A stretch of DNA of 46,779 nt, taken from an uncultured Mordavella sp. (GTDB lineage Bacteria > Bacillota > Clostridia > Lachnospirales > Lachnospiraceae). Positions 32,991 through 42,087 of the stretch are shown here, in pieces. Position 1 is the first letter of the stretch. The number at the start of each line of letters is the position of its first letter. The DNA lies in contig CABPCP010000020.1 in the NCBI GenBank assembly GCA_902406105.1, positions 1-46,779 of the forward strand, read 5' to 3'. The position numbers were made by a program, and so were the translations under genes. The notes below the pieces were generated by a model. That model was not told the origin of the DNA. It made no database searches and was given only the letters and a program-made list of their open reading frames with translations.

Positions 32991-34016
32991 ATGAAACGAC
33001 AGGATTTTTATTATGAACTGCCCCAGGAACTGATCGCCCAGGATCCTTTGGAAGATCGCTCCAGCTCCAGACTTCTTGTGTTAGATAAGAAGTCTGGGGC
33101 TGTTTCCCATCATGGGTTTCGGGAGATCGCGGATTTCCTGGAAGAAGGAGACTGTCTGGTCATTAATGACACAAAGGTCATACCGGCCCGGCTGATCGGG
33201 GCAAAAGAAGGTACCGGCGCCAAGATCGAGATCCTTCTTCTGAAACGGAAAGAAAATAACATATGGGAAACCCTGGTAAAACCAGGGAAAAAGGCAAAAT
33301 TGGGCACAAAGATCAGTTTTGGGGACGGCCTTCTCACAGGGGAAGTAGTGGATATCGTAGAAGAAGGCAATCGCTTGATCCAATTTACATACGATGGGAT
33401 TTTTGAGGAAATCCTGGACCAGTTGGGCCAGATGCCTCTGCCTCCCTATATCACCCACCAGTTGAAAGATAAGGACCGGTACAATACCGTGTACGCAGAA
33501 CATTCCGGTTCCGCGGCGGCGCCTACCGCTGGACTGCATTTTACGCCGGAGCTGCTGGAACAGATCGAGAAGAAAGGAATCCAGATTGCCCATGTGACCC
33601 TCCATGTAGGGCTTGGAACCTTCCGCCCAGTGAAAGTGGAAGAGATCACCAACCACCATATGCACTCGGAATTCTACCAGATCGAGGAAGAGGCGGCCCG
33701 GAAGATCAACCAGGCGAAGGACAGCGGCCACCGGGTGATCTGTGTGGGGACTACCAGCTGCCGGACGGTAGAGTCCGCGGCGGATGAAACGGGACACTTG
33801 AAGGCTTGCAGCGGATGGACGGATATTTTCATTTATCCGGGTTACTGGTTCAAGATTTTGGATGGACTGATCACGAATTTCCATCTTCCGGAATCCACGC
33901 TGATCATGCTGGTATCAGCTCTTGCGGGGAGAGAGCATGTATTGGCCGCTTATGAGGAGGCGGTGCGGGAGAGATACCGGTTTTTCTCTTTTGGGGACGC
34001 TATGCTGATCATCTGA
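32991..34016 (+). CDS. queA: S-adenosylmethionine:tRNA ribosyltransferase-isomerase
   Basis: Encodes 341 residues. It transfers the ribosyl part of SAM to preQ1 in tRNA and forms epoxyqueuosine. Seen: the N-terminal [60 protein letters not shown] and the C-terminal [20 protein letters not shown], all family hallmarks. A hairpin (32944-32968) with no T run stands before it. GAAGGGA is somewhat far from the ATG (about 11 nt). Its neighbours sppA and the RDD gene read the same way, but whether they share a transcript is unclear. Confidence 0.97.
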   Translation: MKRQDFYYELPQELIAQDPLEDRSSSRLLVLDKKSGAVSHHGFREIADFLEEGDCLVINDTKVIPARLIGAKEGTGAKIEILLLKRKENNIWETLVKPGKKAKLGTKISFGDGLLTGEVVDIVEEGNRLIQFTYDGIFEEILDQLGQMPLPPYITHQLKDKDRYNTVYAEHSGSAAAPTAGLHFTPELLEQIEKKGIQIAHVTLHVGLGTFRPVKVEEITNHHMHSEFYQIEEEAARKINQAKDSGHRVICVGTTSCRTVESAADETGHLKACSGWTDIFIYPGYWFKILDGLITNFHLPESTLIMLVSALAGREHVLAAYEEAVRERYRFFSFGDAMLII

Positions 34017-34041
34017 CATCACAGAAAGGAGAGAGCTAGAC

Positions 34042-34593
34042 GTGGCAGATTCCAACATTACAAAGCGGGCGCTGGCTTCTGCGCTCAAAGAATTGATGGA
34101 GCAGATGCCTTTTTCTAAGATCAGTGTATCCGATATCTGCGAGCGCTGTGAGATGAATCGAAAGAGCTTCTACTATCACTTTCGTGACAAGTATGATCTG
34201 GTAAACTGGATTTTTGACGTGGAATTTTTTTCTATAGCAAATACGCAGGAAGAGAGACGGCCCTGGGAATTCATGGAGGTTTTGTGCGAGTACTTTTATG
34301 AGAATAGATCTTTTTATCGAAGAGCGCTGCAGATTGAAGGCCAGAATTCCTTTGTCGAACATTTCCGGATGCTCCTTAAGTCTGCCCTGCGTGATTTTTT
34401 AGAAAAGATCTTGACGGATCCGGTATATTTGGAATTCCAGATCAATTTTTATACGGATGCGTTTCTTGGCTCCATTGAACGATGGCTTGCGGATAAAGAC
34501 TGCGCGAAGCCGGATGAATTTGTCACCATGCTTCGCTGTTCAGTGAAAGCCATCGCAGAATACGCGGTCAATGACGAAGAACTGGATTTGTAA
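34042..34593 (+). CDS. TetR/AcrR family regulator with DhaS-like C-terminal domain
   Basis: Encodes 183 residues. The N-terminal HTH is KRALASALKELMEQMPFSKI with SVSDICERCEMNRKSFYYHF; the C-terminal ligand domain follows the TetR_C_8/DhaS type (YLEFQINFYTDAFLGSIERW). GTG start at 34042 has AAAGGAGAGAG upstream. It sits between queA and the divergent radical SAM pair and is closed by a strong terminator, so it is its own transcript. Its operator may be the palindrome at 35737-35758, but this is inferred from position. The ligand is unknown. Confidence 0.88.
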   Translation: MADSNITKRALASALKELMEQMPFSKISVSDICERCEMNRKSFYYHFRDKYDLVNWIFDVEFFSIANTQEERRPWEFMEVLCEYFYENRSFYRRALQIEGQNSFVEHFRMLLKSALRDFLEKILTDPVYLEFQINFYTDAFLGSIERWLADKDCAKPDEFVTMLRCSVKAIAEYAVNDEELDL

Positions 34594-34640
34594 AAAGCAG
34601 GAAGCAATACAAGAAAATTGTACTGCCTCCTGCTTTTTTT
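34593..34640. terminator. Bidirectional terminator between tetR and the cysteine-less radical SAM relative
   Basis: AAAAGCAGGA...TACAA (34593-34612), loop GAAAA, TTGTA...TCCTGCTTTT (34618-34637). T runs occur on both strands, so it can serve both converging genes. Confidence 0.9.
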
Positions 34641-34657
34641 GACTGATAGACATATCC

Positions 34658-35662
34658 TCAGGCGCGGCTCATATTTCTTAGGATCTGACGCAGAGGAGCC
34701 TGGTGGAAATTCATAGAATCCGGATATAGAAATCCGTCTCTGGAAAAAAGATCCCCTCGCTGGTTGAAAAAGACCGCCAATGAGTTTCCAGAGAAAATCT
34801 GATCGATCCGGTCCCAATCATGGGCTTCTAAAGGAACCGTCCGACATTCAAGCTGATTCCGCGTTTCCAAAATAAATTGATAAAGTTCTTCCGAAAGCTT
34901 TGGAGAAACTTGCCGCGGCAGAAGGAAAGCGAAAGCGGGGTAAAGCTCTGATAGATCCCATAAGAAATCTCCCTTTTTCAGATCGGGGATATCCTCCTCG
35001 TTATAAGGCACATAGAGAGAGTAGAGCATTTCCCTGTCCCGCAGGAGGCCGCAGGCATGCGGGGCGGCGGCGCCGTACTCTACAGACACCATCAGATTGT
35101 TGATAGAAACAGCGCTTTCCAGAAAAGAATCTGTAATACTTTCGGGGGAACAGAAGAGAAAGAAAGCGCAGTCCTTCGTTTCCTGGATCAGTGGCAGGAG
35201 CTGTTCCGGATTCCTTTGGGAGAGCAGCAGCCAGGTATAGATGCCAAGATTCTGTCCCTGTTGGAATAGAGAACGGTAAGAGGGGGAGTCCGATTCCCAG
35301 ATTTTTCCATCAGCAAGCAGAGCGATGGACCAGGGAATGTGAAATCCCAGATCGGCCTCTTCCTGCCGGATCTGCTTTGCGCCCTTGGTAAAACTATGGT
35401 AGCCAAGATTCATTCCAAAAGTGACAAGATGTTCGGAAGCAACGTGGGTGAAAACATCCCGGATCAAGCGGTAATATCCGCTGTTCTCATCCTGCAGCAT
35501 CCGCTGGGCAATTTTAAGAAAATTTTTCTGAAATCCGTCCTTGGAAAAATGAAGCGCCAGATCCACCATATTTCTGCTGGCGCGTTCCGGGTTCTCTTTT
35601 AATGTGACGACTTTTTCCCGCACAAATGTTTCAATCAAGGATGAAGAAATTGTGTGTTCCAT
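34658..35662 (-). CDS. Radical SAM-like protein lacking the cluster cysteines (pseudoenzyme)
   Basis: Encodes 334 residues. It aligns along its length with the radical SAM enzyme at 35912-37249: NSGYYRLIRDVFTHVASEHL with NWYQLILRLYELDPGVRETF; IPWSIALL with VPWAILLD; SLFQQGQNLGIYTWLLL with SIIRQGKEMGTYMYIYT; CAFFLFCSPESITDSFLESA with CEFLAFTNGTLIDDAFCQEM; and the distal GNSLAVFFNQRGDLF with GGRRYLHINAKGAVE. In the enzyme the segment with CNLRCTGC lies between the first two pairs; here it is missing, GGEP is lost, and the C-terminal cluster cysteines are gone too. The frame is intact, and the ATG has AAGGTGG. It cannot cleave SAM; a partner or regulatory role is inferred. Confidence 0.85.
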   Translation of the reverse strand: MEHTISSSLIETFVREKVVTLKENPERASRNMVDLALHFSKDGFQKNFLKIAQRMLQDENSGYYRLIRDVFTHVASEHLVTFGMNLGYHSFTKGAKQIRQEEADLGFHIPWSIALLADGKIWESDSPSYRSLFQQGQNLGIYTWLLLSQRNPEQLLPLIQETKDCAFFLFCSPESITDSFLESAVSINNLMVSVEYGAAAPHACGLLRDREMLYSLYVPYNEEDIPDLKKGDFLWDLSELYPAFAFLLPRQVSPKLSEELYQFILETRNQLECRTVPLEAHDWDRIDQIFSGNSLAVFFNQRGDLFSRDGFLYPDSMNFHQAPLRQILRNMSRA

Positions 35663-35911
35663 GTTTCTTCCACCTTTCTGCTGTTATCCTTTCTCATCTA
35701 TTTCTCAGTATACTCACGGGTGATCTGTGAAAAAAGGGACAAATCGGAAGATCTGTCCAAAAATGTAACACTTTCTGAATTTGTCGGAATTTTTCCCATT
35801 GTGCCGTGAATGTCCGGTGATTTTTTGAAATTCTGCTCATAAAATAGAGTTGAAAAAAGGGATTCTTTATTTCAAACGGGGAATACCACGGGAGAAAGGA
35901 GTTTTATAATC
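35663..35911. promoter_or_regulatory. Divergent regulatory region of the radical SAM pair
   Basis: Holds a 22-bp imperfect palindrome GGACAAATC-GGAA-GATCTGTCC (35737-35758, 8 of 9 pairs), a second near-palindrome TTCTGA-ATTTG-TCGGAA (35773-35789) and, on the minus strand, a TATACT (35712-35707) as -10 for the cysteine-less gene with only a weak -35. On the + strand TAAAAT (35840-35845) could serve the radical SAM gene, again without a good -35, suggesting activator or alternative-sigma control. Operators for the nearby TetR are likely. No precursor peptide ORF was found. Confidence 0.5.
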
Positions 35912-37249
35912 ATGACGATACCAAAGAGTTTAAAAGATTTTGGAATTAAACAGGCGTTGCATTATCTGGAAAAAAATCCAGAAGAGAATATTCCTAAATT
36001 AATGGAACTGGTGGACCGGTTTTCGCCGGAGGGATGGTATGAAAGCCAGCGCCGCGCTATCCGGAAAGGAATTGAAGAGAAGGGGAACTGGTATCAGTTG
36101 ATCCTGAGATTGTATGAATTGGACCCGGGTGTGCGGGAAACTTTTTTTGAAAACTTTATCCTGAATGCCAGCTTAAAAGGAAGCGCTCTCCAGGAAGAGA
36201 CAGCGGAAAAGAATAACTGCAATGTGCCATGGGCCATTCTTCTGGATCCGACTTCGGCCTGCAACCTGCGCTGTACGGGGTGTTGGGCGGCAGAGTATGG
36301 ACATAAGCTGAACTTAAGCCTGGAGACCATCGATTCGATCATCCGACAGGGCAAGGAAATGGGAACCTATATGTATATTTACACAGGCGGAGAACCAATG
36401 GTACGCAAGAAAGATCTGATCCGCCTGTGCGAGATGCATCCGGATTGTGAGTTCCTGGCTTTTACTAACGGCACGTTGATCGACGATGCGTTCTGTCAGG
36501 AGATGCTCCGGGTAAAGAATTTCGTCCCAGCCATCAGTCTGGAAGGATTTGAAGAAGCCAACGATGGAAGAAGAGGAGCGGGCGTTTACCAGAAGGTAAC
36601 CCATGCGATGGAACTTTTGAAAAAAAATAAACTGCCTTTTGGAATCTCTGCCTGCTATACCAGCAAGAATTTTGAAGACATCAGCAGCGAAAAATTCTAT
36701 GATATGATCATCGAAAACGGGGCTTTGTTCATCTGGTATTTCCATTATATGCCGGTAGGAAACGCGGCCGCGCCGGAACTGCTCCCCACACCGGAGCAAA
36801 GAGAAGAGATGTACCGCAGGATCCGCCATTACCGTCAGACCAAACCAATCTTTGGCATGGACTTCCAGAATGACGGCGAGTATGTAGGCGGCTGCATCGC
36901 CGGAGGGAGGCGTTATCTGCATATTAACGCAAAAGGGGCTGTGGAACCTTGTGTATTTATCCACTATTCCAATGTGAACATCCATGACTGTACCCTTTTG
37001 GAAGCATTGAAAAGCCCGATCTTCCAAGCGTATCATGATAACCAGCCCTTTAACAGCAACCATCTGCGGCCCTGCCCTATGCTGGAGAACCCAGAACGGC
37101 TGCGGGCGCTGGTAAAAGAGACAGGAGCAGTCAATACGGATTATCAGGATCCGGAGACAGCTGATCATCTTTGCGATAAGTGTGAGCCATACGCGGATAA
37201 CTGGAAACCAACGGCGGATCGATTATGGAAAGAAAGACATCCGGCATAG
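35912..37249 (+). CDS. Radical SAM enzyme with SPASM-like C-terminal cysteines
   Basis: Encodes 445 residues. An N-terminal helical domain (about 1-104) precedes the radical SAM core with SACNLRCTGC (Cys117, 121, 124 bind the 4Fe-4S cluster) and TGGEPMVRKKDLIRLC (GGEP, residues 159-162, binds SAM). C-terminal cysteines at 328, 347, 388, 421 and 424 (GGCIAGG, EPCVF, RPCPM, CDKCEPY) suggest one or two auxiliary clusters. The substrate is not identifiable; no leader peptide gene is near, so a ribosomal-peptide role is not supported. AAAGGAG precedes the ATG by 10 nt. It is directly followed by an ftsH gene after 18 nt, and a cysteine-less relative is divergent. Confidence 0.92.
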   Translation: MTIPKSLKDFGIKQALHYLEKNPEENIPKLMELVDRFSPEGWYESQRRAIRKGIEEKGNWYQLILRLYELDPGVRETFFENFILNASLKGSALQEETAEKNNCNVPWAILLDPTSACNLRCTGCWAAEYGHKLNLSLETIDSIIRQGKEMGTYMYIYTGGEPMVRKKDLIRLCEMHPDCEFLAFTNGTLIDDAFCQEMLRVKNFVPAISLEGFEEANDGRRGAGVYQKVTHAMELLKKNKLPFGISACYTSKNFEDISSEKFYDMIIENGALFIWYFHYMPVGNAAAPELLPTPEQREEMYRRIRHYRQTKPIFGMDFQNDGEYVGGCIAGGRRYLHINAKGAVEPCVFIHYSNVNIHDCTLLEALKSPIFQAYHDNQPFNSNHLRPCPMLENPERLRALVKETGAVNTDYQDPETADHLCDKCEPYADNWKPTADRLWKERHPA

Positions 37250-37267
37250 CTGAATAGGAGGAATTGG

Positions 37268-39079
37268 ATGCAAGAGATAAAAAAACCGAAAAAACCACTC
37301 TATTATTATTATGGGATCGTGATTCTGGTTCTCCTGCTTTTTAATCTTTTGTTCATGCCATGGGCAGCCCAGCGTTCTGTTGAAGAAGTAGGGTATGACA
37401 CCTTTATGGATATGACGGAAAATCAGGAAATTGGCCGGGTAGAGATCCAAGAGAACCAAATCCTGTTTACGGATAAGGAAGAGAAACATGTTTATAAGAC
37501 CGGTGTGATGGATGATCCGGGTCTGGTGGACCGTCTTCATGATGCGCATGCGGAGTTTGCCAGTGAGATTATTGAACAGATGTCGCCATTGACCAGTTTT
37601 CTGCTGTCCTGGGTCCTTCCTATTGTGATCTTTATCGCGCTTGGTCAGTATATGTCCAGTAGATTGATGAAAAACGCGGGCGGAAAGAATTCTATGATGT
37701 TTGGTATGGGAAAATCCAATGCCAAGATCTATGTGAAGTCTTCGGACGGAATCAAATTTTCCGATGTGGCGGGAGAGGATGAGGCAAAGGAAAATCTGTC
37801 GGAGATCGTAGAATACCTGCACGACCCCAAGAAATATAAGGAGATCGGAGCGTCTATGCCCAAGGGAATCCTGCTGGTAGGCCCTCCCGGAACCGGGAAG
37901 ACGATGCTGGCCAAAGCCGTGGCAGGAGAAGCGAATGTGCCGTTTTTCTCTATCTCTGGATCTGAGTTTGTAGAAATGTTTGTAGGAATGGGGGCTTCTA
38001 AAGTCCGGGATCTTTTTAAGCAGGCGGAAGAAAAAGCCCCATGCATTGTATTTATTGATGAGATCGATGCCATTGGAAAGAAGAGAGACGGTCAGTATGG
38101 AGGAAATGATGAGCGGGAACAGACTTTAAATCAGCTTCTGACAGAGATGGATGGTTTCGAAGGCAATGCGGGAGTCATCATCCTTGCGGCTACCAACCGG
38201 CCGGAGGCACTTGATCCGGCGCTGACCCGCCCGGGAAGATTTGACCGCCGGGTTCCAGTGGAACTGCCGGATCTGAAAGGCCGGGAAGAAATCTTGAGAG
38301 TACATGCGAAGAAGATCAAAGCAGCGGACGATGTGGACTTTGGGAAGATTGCCCGTATGGCTTCAGGAGCATCCGGAGCGGAGCTTGCTAATATCGTAAA
38401 TGAAGCGGCCCTGCGGGCGGTCCGGGACGGACGGCGTTTTGCCACAGAAGCAGACATGGAAGAGAGTATAGAGACGGTGATCGCGGGATATCAGAAAAAG
38501 AACGCCATTCTTACAGATAGAGAAAAATGGACGGTTGCTTATCATGAAGTAGGACATGCTCTGGTGGCCGCGAGGCAGAACCATTCGGCGCCTGTGCAGA
38601 AGATCACCATTATCCCAAGGACTTCAGGAGCTCTTGGGTATACCATGCAGGTGGACGAGGGCAATCACTATCTGATGTCCAAAGAAGAGCTGGAGAATAA
38701 GATCGCTACCCTGACCGGAGGCAGGGCGGCAGAGGAATTGGTATTTGGAACCATTACCACGGGCGCTTCCAATGATATCGAACAGGCCACCAAACTGGCC
38801 AGGGGAATGATCTCGCGGTATGGTATGAGTAAGGATTTTGATATGGTGGCCCTGGAAACAGTGAACAATCAATATCTGGGCGGCGATGCGTCTTTAGCGT
38901 GCGCGGCTGAGACACAGGCGGAAATCGACCGCCAGGTTATTGGACTGGTAAAGAAACAACATGAAAAAGCCGGTATGATCCTGATGGAAAATAAAGAAAA
39001 ATTGGACGAACTGGCGCGCTTCCTGTATGAGAGAGAGACGATCACCGGGGAAGAATTCATGGAAATCCTGAACCGCTGA
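37268..39079 (+). CDS. ftsH: FtsH-type ATP-dependent zinc metalloprotease
   Basis: Encodes 603 residues. Two N-terminal membrane helices ([20 protein letters not shown] at about 12-31 and [20 protein letters not shown] at about 111-130) flank an extracytoplasmic domain; then the AAA module with Walker [10 protein letters not shown] (205-213), Walker B IVFIDEID, second region of homology [20 protein letters not shown], and the protease site HEVGH (426-430) with the distal Asp in [12 protein letters not shown]. All catalytic parts are present. AGGAGG is 7 nt before the ATG. It is probably an additional FtsH (Clostridia often carry more than one), co-transcribed with the radical SAM gene, so its targets may include that enzyme or its partner. 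Confidence 0.95.
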   Translation: MQEIKKPKKPLYYYYGIVILVLLLFNLLFMPWAAQRSVEEVGYDTFMDMTENQEIGRVEIQENQILFTDKEEKHVYKTGVMDDPGLVDRLHDAHAEFASEIIEQMSPLTSFLLSWVLPIVIFIALGQYMSSRLMKNAGGKNSMMFGMGKSNAKIYVKSSDGIKFSDVAGEDEAKENLSEIVEYLHDPKKYKEIGASMPKGILLVGPPGTGKTMLAKAVAGEANVPFFSISGSEFVEMFVGMGASKVRDLFKQAEEKAPCIVFIDEIDAIGKKRDGQYGGNDEREQTLNQLLTEMDGFEGNAGVIILAATNRPEALDPALTRPGRFDRRVPVELPDLKGREEILRVHAKKIKAADDVDFGKIARMASGASGAELANIVNEAALRAVRDGRRFATEADMEESIETVIAGYQKKNAILTDREKWTVAYHEVGHALVAARQNHSAPVQKITIIPRTSGALGYTMQVDEGNHYLMSKEELENKIATLTGGRAAEELVFGTITTGASNDIEQATKLARGMISRYGMSKDFDMVALETVNNQYLGGDASLACAAETQAEIDRQVIGLVKKQHEKAGMILMENKEKLDELARFLYERETITGEEFMEILNR

Positions 39080-39119
39080 ACAAAGCGGTCATTGAATCTA
39101 TAAAATAATCAGGCGCGGC

Positions 39120-39482
39120 TTACGCGGAAGGACAGGCAATCTCCATGACCTGCTCGATCACATGATGCAGAAGCTGCGCCTGCTGTGTTTCGGCCGCTTT
39201 ATAATAGACCTCTTTGCCCTCTCTGCGGCTGGTGATCAGACCGCTGGTCTTTAGCTGTCTGAGATGGTGGGAGACTGCGGGACTGCTCATGTCCACCATA
39301 GAAGAAATGTTGATGACACATTCTTCGCAGTGGCAGAGAAGCCAAAAGATACGCACACGGCTTCCGTCGCCCATCTGCTTGAAGATGTCTGCTACCGTCT
39401 GAAATGCCTCTGTGCCAGGCATATGTTCCAGTTCCCGTTCGATTTTCTGTCCGTGATCATGAGGTAATTTCTTGTCTGTCAT
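39120..39482 (-). CDS. ArsR/SmtB family metal-responsive regulator
   Basis: Encodes 120 residues. Winged helix with SSMVDMSSPAVSHHLRQLKT and SGLITSRREGKEVYYKAAET. The metal-site region reads FWLLCHCEECVINISSM, with cysteines placed near the alpha-3 metal-binding site of CadC/ArsR-type sensors; the N-terminal LPHDHGQK adds histidines. It is divergent to the HMA/P-type ATPase genes, so it is very probably their repressor, releasing DNA on binding Cd, Zn or Pb. AAGGAGG is 9 nt before the ATG. Confidence 0.9.
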   Translation of the reverse strand: MTDKKLPHDHGQKIERELEHMPGTEAFQTVADIFKQMGDGSRVRIFWLLCHCEECVINISSMVDMSSPAVSHHLRQLKTSGLITSRREGKEVYYKAAETQQAQLLHHVIEQVMEIACPSA

Positions 39483-39559
39483 TAAGCACGACCTCCTTTA
39501 TAGATGATGCTGGATCAAAAGAATCCGCTATGCCTTTAGACCCTGGCATCTTATAAATT

Positions 39560-39588
39560 ATTCTAGTATAGGTCTGGAAACTATGCAA
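39560..39588 (-). promoter_or_regulatory. Promoter for the arsR-type gene
   Basis: On the minus strand: TTGCAT (39588-39583), a 17-bp spacer and TAGAAT (39565-39560). Confidence 0.55.
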
Positions 39589-39611
39589 CTAAAAAAGAGA
39601 TCAAAAAGGTA

Positions 39612-39674
39612 TTGACTTTTCCTCTGTACGTGCATATAATGGAATCAACAATTAAACAAATACTTAATTATTAA
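39612..39674 (+). promoter_or_regulatory. Promoter and candidate ArsR operator for the metal-resistance operon
   Basis: TTGACT (39612-39617), a 17-bp spacer and consensus TATAAT (39635-39640). A perfect AT-rich palindrome TTAATTATTAA (39664-39674) lies just behind the start site, where ArsR-family repressors commonly bind. Confidence 0.7.
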
Positions 39675-39705
39675 AAAGTTATCATTCAAAGAAGGAGAAG
39701 AGGAA

Positions 39706-39924
39706 ATGAAGAAGACATATAAGATTGACGTGGACTGTGCAAACTGCGCGAATAAGATGGAAGAGGCGGCGAAAAATACAGCAGGTGTTAAAGATGCCAC
39801 CGTTAACTTCATGATGCTCAAGATGATCGTGGAATTCGAAGAAGGACAGGAGCCAAAGGCAGTCATGAAGGAAGTATTGAAAAACTGTAAGAAAGTAGAA
39901 GACGACTGTGAGATCTATCTCTGA
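39706..39924 (+). CDS. Free-standing heavy-metal-associated (HMA) domain protein
   Basis: Encodes 72 residues, one HMA ferredoxin-like fold. The metal site is DVDCANCANKMEEAAKNTAG with CxxC at residues 11-14. It resembles the N-terminal domain that normally begins a P1B-ATPase. Here the ATPase encoded 115 bp on lacks that domain, so this is a split arrangement: the small protein may deliver or buffer metal. AAGGAG lies 10 nt before the ATG. It is first in the operon behind the strong promoter. Confidence 0.92.
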   Translation: MKKTYKIDVDCANCANKMEEAAKNTAGVKDATVNFMMLKMIVEFEEGQEPKAVMKEVLKNCKKVEDDCEIYL

Positions 39925-39942
39925 TCCGATAGAAAATGCGGC

Positions 39943-39979
39943 GCACCCTGGAAGATGAAGAGCCATCTTCTGAGGGTGC
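39943..39979 (+). repeat. Intercistronic hairpin between HMA gene and P-type ATPase
   Basis: GCACCCT (39943-39949) and GAAGATG (39951-39957) pair with CATCTTC (39964-39970) and AGGGTGC (39973-39979). It lacks a T run. It would stabilise the upstream mRNA and favour more chaperone than ATPase. Confidence 0.65.
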
Positions 39980-40039
39980 TCTTCCAGAAATAATAAATAA
40001 ACTATTAAGCATATATTAAATTATTGTGGGAGAAAAGAC

Positions 40040-41926
40040 ATGAACAAAAAGCAGAAAAAGATGCTGGCACGTATCCTGACAGCGGCGGCCCTTCTGGTGG
40101 GGCTGAATTTTGTCCCGGTCACAGGGCTGGCAAAACTGGGATTATATCTGATTCCCTATCTGATCATTGGGTATGATATTTTATTAAAGGCTTTGAAGGG
40201 AATCCGCAACCGGCAGGTATTTGACGAAAATTTTCTGATGGCCGTGTCCACGGCAGGCGCGATCGCCATCGCTCTTTACGAGCAGAATGGGGACTACACG
40301 GAAGCCATCGCGGTCATGCTGTTCTATCAGGTTGGAGAACTGTTCCAGAGTTACGCGGTAGGAAAAAGCCGGCGCAACATCAGTGAGCTGATGGATATCC
40401 GGCCGGATTACGCCAATGTGGAGTGTGATGGGAAATTGGAAAAGATAGATCCGGACGAAGTGGAGATCGGCACGGTGATCGTGGTACAGCCGGGAGAGAA
40501 GGTGCCCATTGACGGAATCATCGTGGAAGGGACCACCACTTTAAATACCAGCGCGCTTACAGGCGAGAGCCTTCCAAGAGATGCTTCCGCCGGGGATGAG
40601 ATCATCAGCGGCTGCATCAATATGACAGGCGTATTGAAGGTGAGGACAACGAAAGAATTTGGAGAGTCTACGGTTTCTAAGATCCTGGATTTGGTAGAGA
40701 ACGCCAGTTCCCGCAAGTCCAGATCTGAAGAATTTATCTCCAAATTCGCCAGGATCTATACGCCGGCGGTGTGTTATGCCGCATTGGCGCTGGCGTTCCT
40801 TCCGCCGCTGGTACGGATGGCCGGTATGGGGCTTCCGGCGGATTGGGATACCTGGATCTATCGGGCGCTGACCTTCCTGGTGATCAGCTGTCCCTGCGCG
40901 CTTGTGATCAGTATCCCCTTAAGTTTCTTTGCGGGGATCGGAGGAGCCAGCAATGCGGGTGTCTTGGTGAAAGGGTCAAACTATCTGGAAACCTTGTCCC
41001 AGACCAGGATCGTTGTCTTTGATAAAACCGGGACGCTGACCCAGGGCGTCTTCCAGGTGAATGGGGTCCATCATAACGAGATAGAAGAAGAAAAGCTGAT
41101 CGAGTACGCCGCCCTGGCGGAAAGCGCTTCCTCCCATCCCATCAGCAAGAGTATTCAGAAGGCTTACGGAAAAGAGATCGATCGTTCTCGTGTAACGGAT
41201 ATCCGGGAAATCAGCGGAAATGGCGTGACGGCGAAAGTGGACGGCCACGAAGTGGCGGCCGGCAATGATAAATTAATGGAACATCTGGGAGTGTCTTATA
41301 TCAACTGCCGCAGTGTGGGGACGATCATCCATATTGCCATCGATGGGACTTACGCGGGACACATCCTGATCTCGGATGTCCTGAAGCCTCATTCCAAGGA
41401 GGCTGTCCGGGAATTAAAGGCGGCAGGTGTGGACAGGACAGTGATGCTGACGGGGGATATTAATAAGGTAGCGGATCAGGTGGCGGGAGAACTTGGGATT
41501 GATGAAGTATACAGTGAACTGCTCCCGGTCGACAAAGTAGAGAAGGTGGAAGAGCTGATCGCCGGCAAATCTGAGAAAGAGAAACTGGCATTTGTGGGAG
41601 ACGGCATAAACGACGCGCCGGTACTTGGCCGGGCCGACATCGGTATCGCAATGGGAGCCATGGGTTCAGACGCGGCTATTGAGGCGGCGGATGTGGTTCT
41701 GATGGATGATGATCCCATAAAGATCTCTAAGGCGATCAAGATTTCCCGGAAATGCCTGGGGATCGTCTATCAGAACATTGTATTTGCTATTGGCGTAAAG
41801 CTGATCTGCCTGGCCCTTGGGGCTCTGGGAATCGCCAATATGTGGCTGGCCATCTTCGCCGATGTGGGCGTGATGATCCTGGCGGTGCTGAACGCGATCC
41901 GGGCGTTGTTTGTAAAAAAACTCTGA
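40040..41926 (+). CDS. cadA: Heavy-metal P1B-type ATPase (Zn/Cd/Pb export)
   Basis: Encodes 628 residues and starts directly with membrane helices, so it has no N-terminal HMA domain. Seen: the translocation motif VISCPCALVI (CPC at 284-286), phosphorylation site FDKTGTLT (Asp328), TGES loop (SALTGESLP), and hinge GDGINDAPVLGRADIGIAMG. In the last helices KLICLALGALGIANMWLAI then DVGVMILAVLNA carries the Lys and DxG pattern of the P1B-2 class, which exports Zn2+, Cd2+ or Pb2+. It sits in the membrane and is controlled with the HMA protein by the divergent ArsR-type gene. Confidence 0.93.
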   Translation: MNKKQKKMLARILTAAALLVGLNFVPVTGLAKLGLYLIPYLIIGYDILLKALKGIRNRQVFDENFLMAVSTAGAIAIALYEQNGDYTEAIAVMLFYQVGELFQSYAVGKSRRNISELMDIRPDYANVECDGKLEKIDPDEVEIGTVIVVQPGEKVPIDGIIVEGTTTLNTSALTGESLPRDASAGDEIISGCINMTGVLKVRTTKEFGESTVSKILDLVENASSRKSRSEEFISKFARIYTPAVCYAALALAFLPPLVRMAGMGLPADWDTWIYRALTFLVISCPCALVISIPLSFFAGIGGASNAGVLVKGSNYLETLSQTRIVVFDKTGTLTQGVFQVNGVHHNEIEEEKLIEYAALAESASSHPISKSIQKAYGKEIDRSRVTDIREISGNGVTAKVDGHEVAAGNDKLMEHLGVSYINCRSVGTIIHIAIDGTYAGHILISDVLKPHSKEAVRELKAAGVDRTVMLTGDINKVADQVAGELGIDEVYSELLPVDKVEKVEELIAGKSEKEKLAFVGDGINDAPVLGRADIGIAMGAMGSDAAIEAADVVLMDDDPIKISKAIKISRKCLGIVYQNIVFAIGVKLICLALGALGIANMWLAIFADVGVMILAVLNAIRALFVKKL

Positions 41927-41967
41927 CAGGAACGGCAGAGAAGAGTGACAGGGCAGAAAGTTTGAAA

Positions 41968-42011
41968 GAACAGAGAGGACTTGAGGCTTACTTAGTCCCT
42001 CTGTTCTTTTT
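41968..42011 (+). terminator. Terminator after the metal-resistance operon
   Basis: GAACAGAGAGGAC (41968-41980) pairs with GTCCCTCTGTTC (41995-42006) with one bulged A, followed by five T. Confidence 0.85.
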
Positions 42012-42012
42012 G

Positions 42013-42041
42013 TTGACATTGGCGCAGATCTGCATTAAAAT
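42013..42041 (+). promoter_or_regulatory. Promoter for the marR-MATE pair
   Basis: TTGACA (42013-42018), a 17-bp spacer and TAAAAT (42036-42041), immediately behind the terminator. Confidence 0.8.
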
Positions 42042-42087
42042 ACTTAGGAACCGAAGTAAATAAAAGATAGAGACAGAAGGAGAAAAC

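Noticed and set aside
35760..35911. RiPP precursor peptide for the radical SAM enzyme
   Set aside because: The only small ORF (about ten codons near 35810) lacks a ribosome site and a Cys- or Ser-rich core; no precursor is supported.
36314..37168. 284-codon minus-strand ORF inside the radical SAM gene
   Set aside because: Antisense shadow; it covers the conserved cluster and SPASM-like regions of the real gene.
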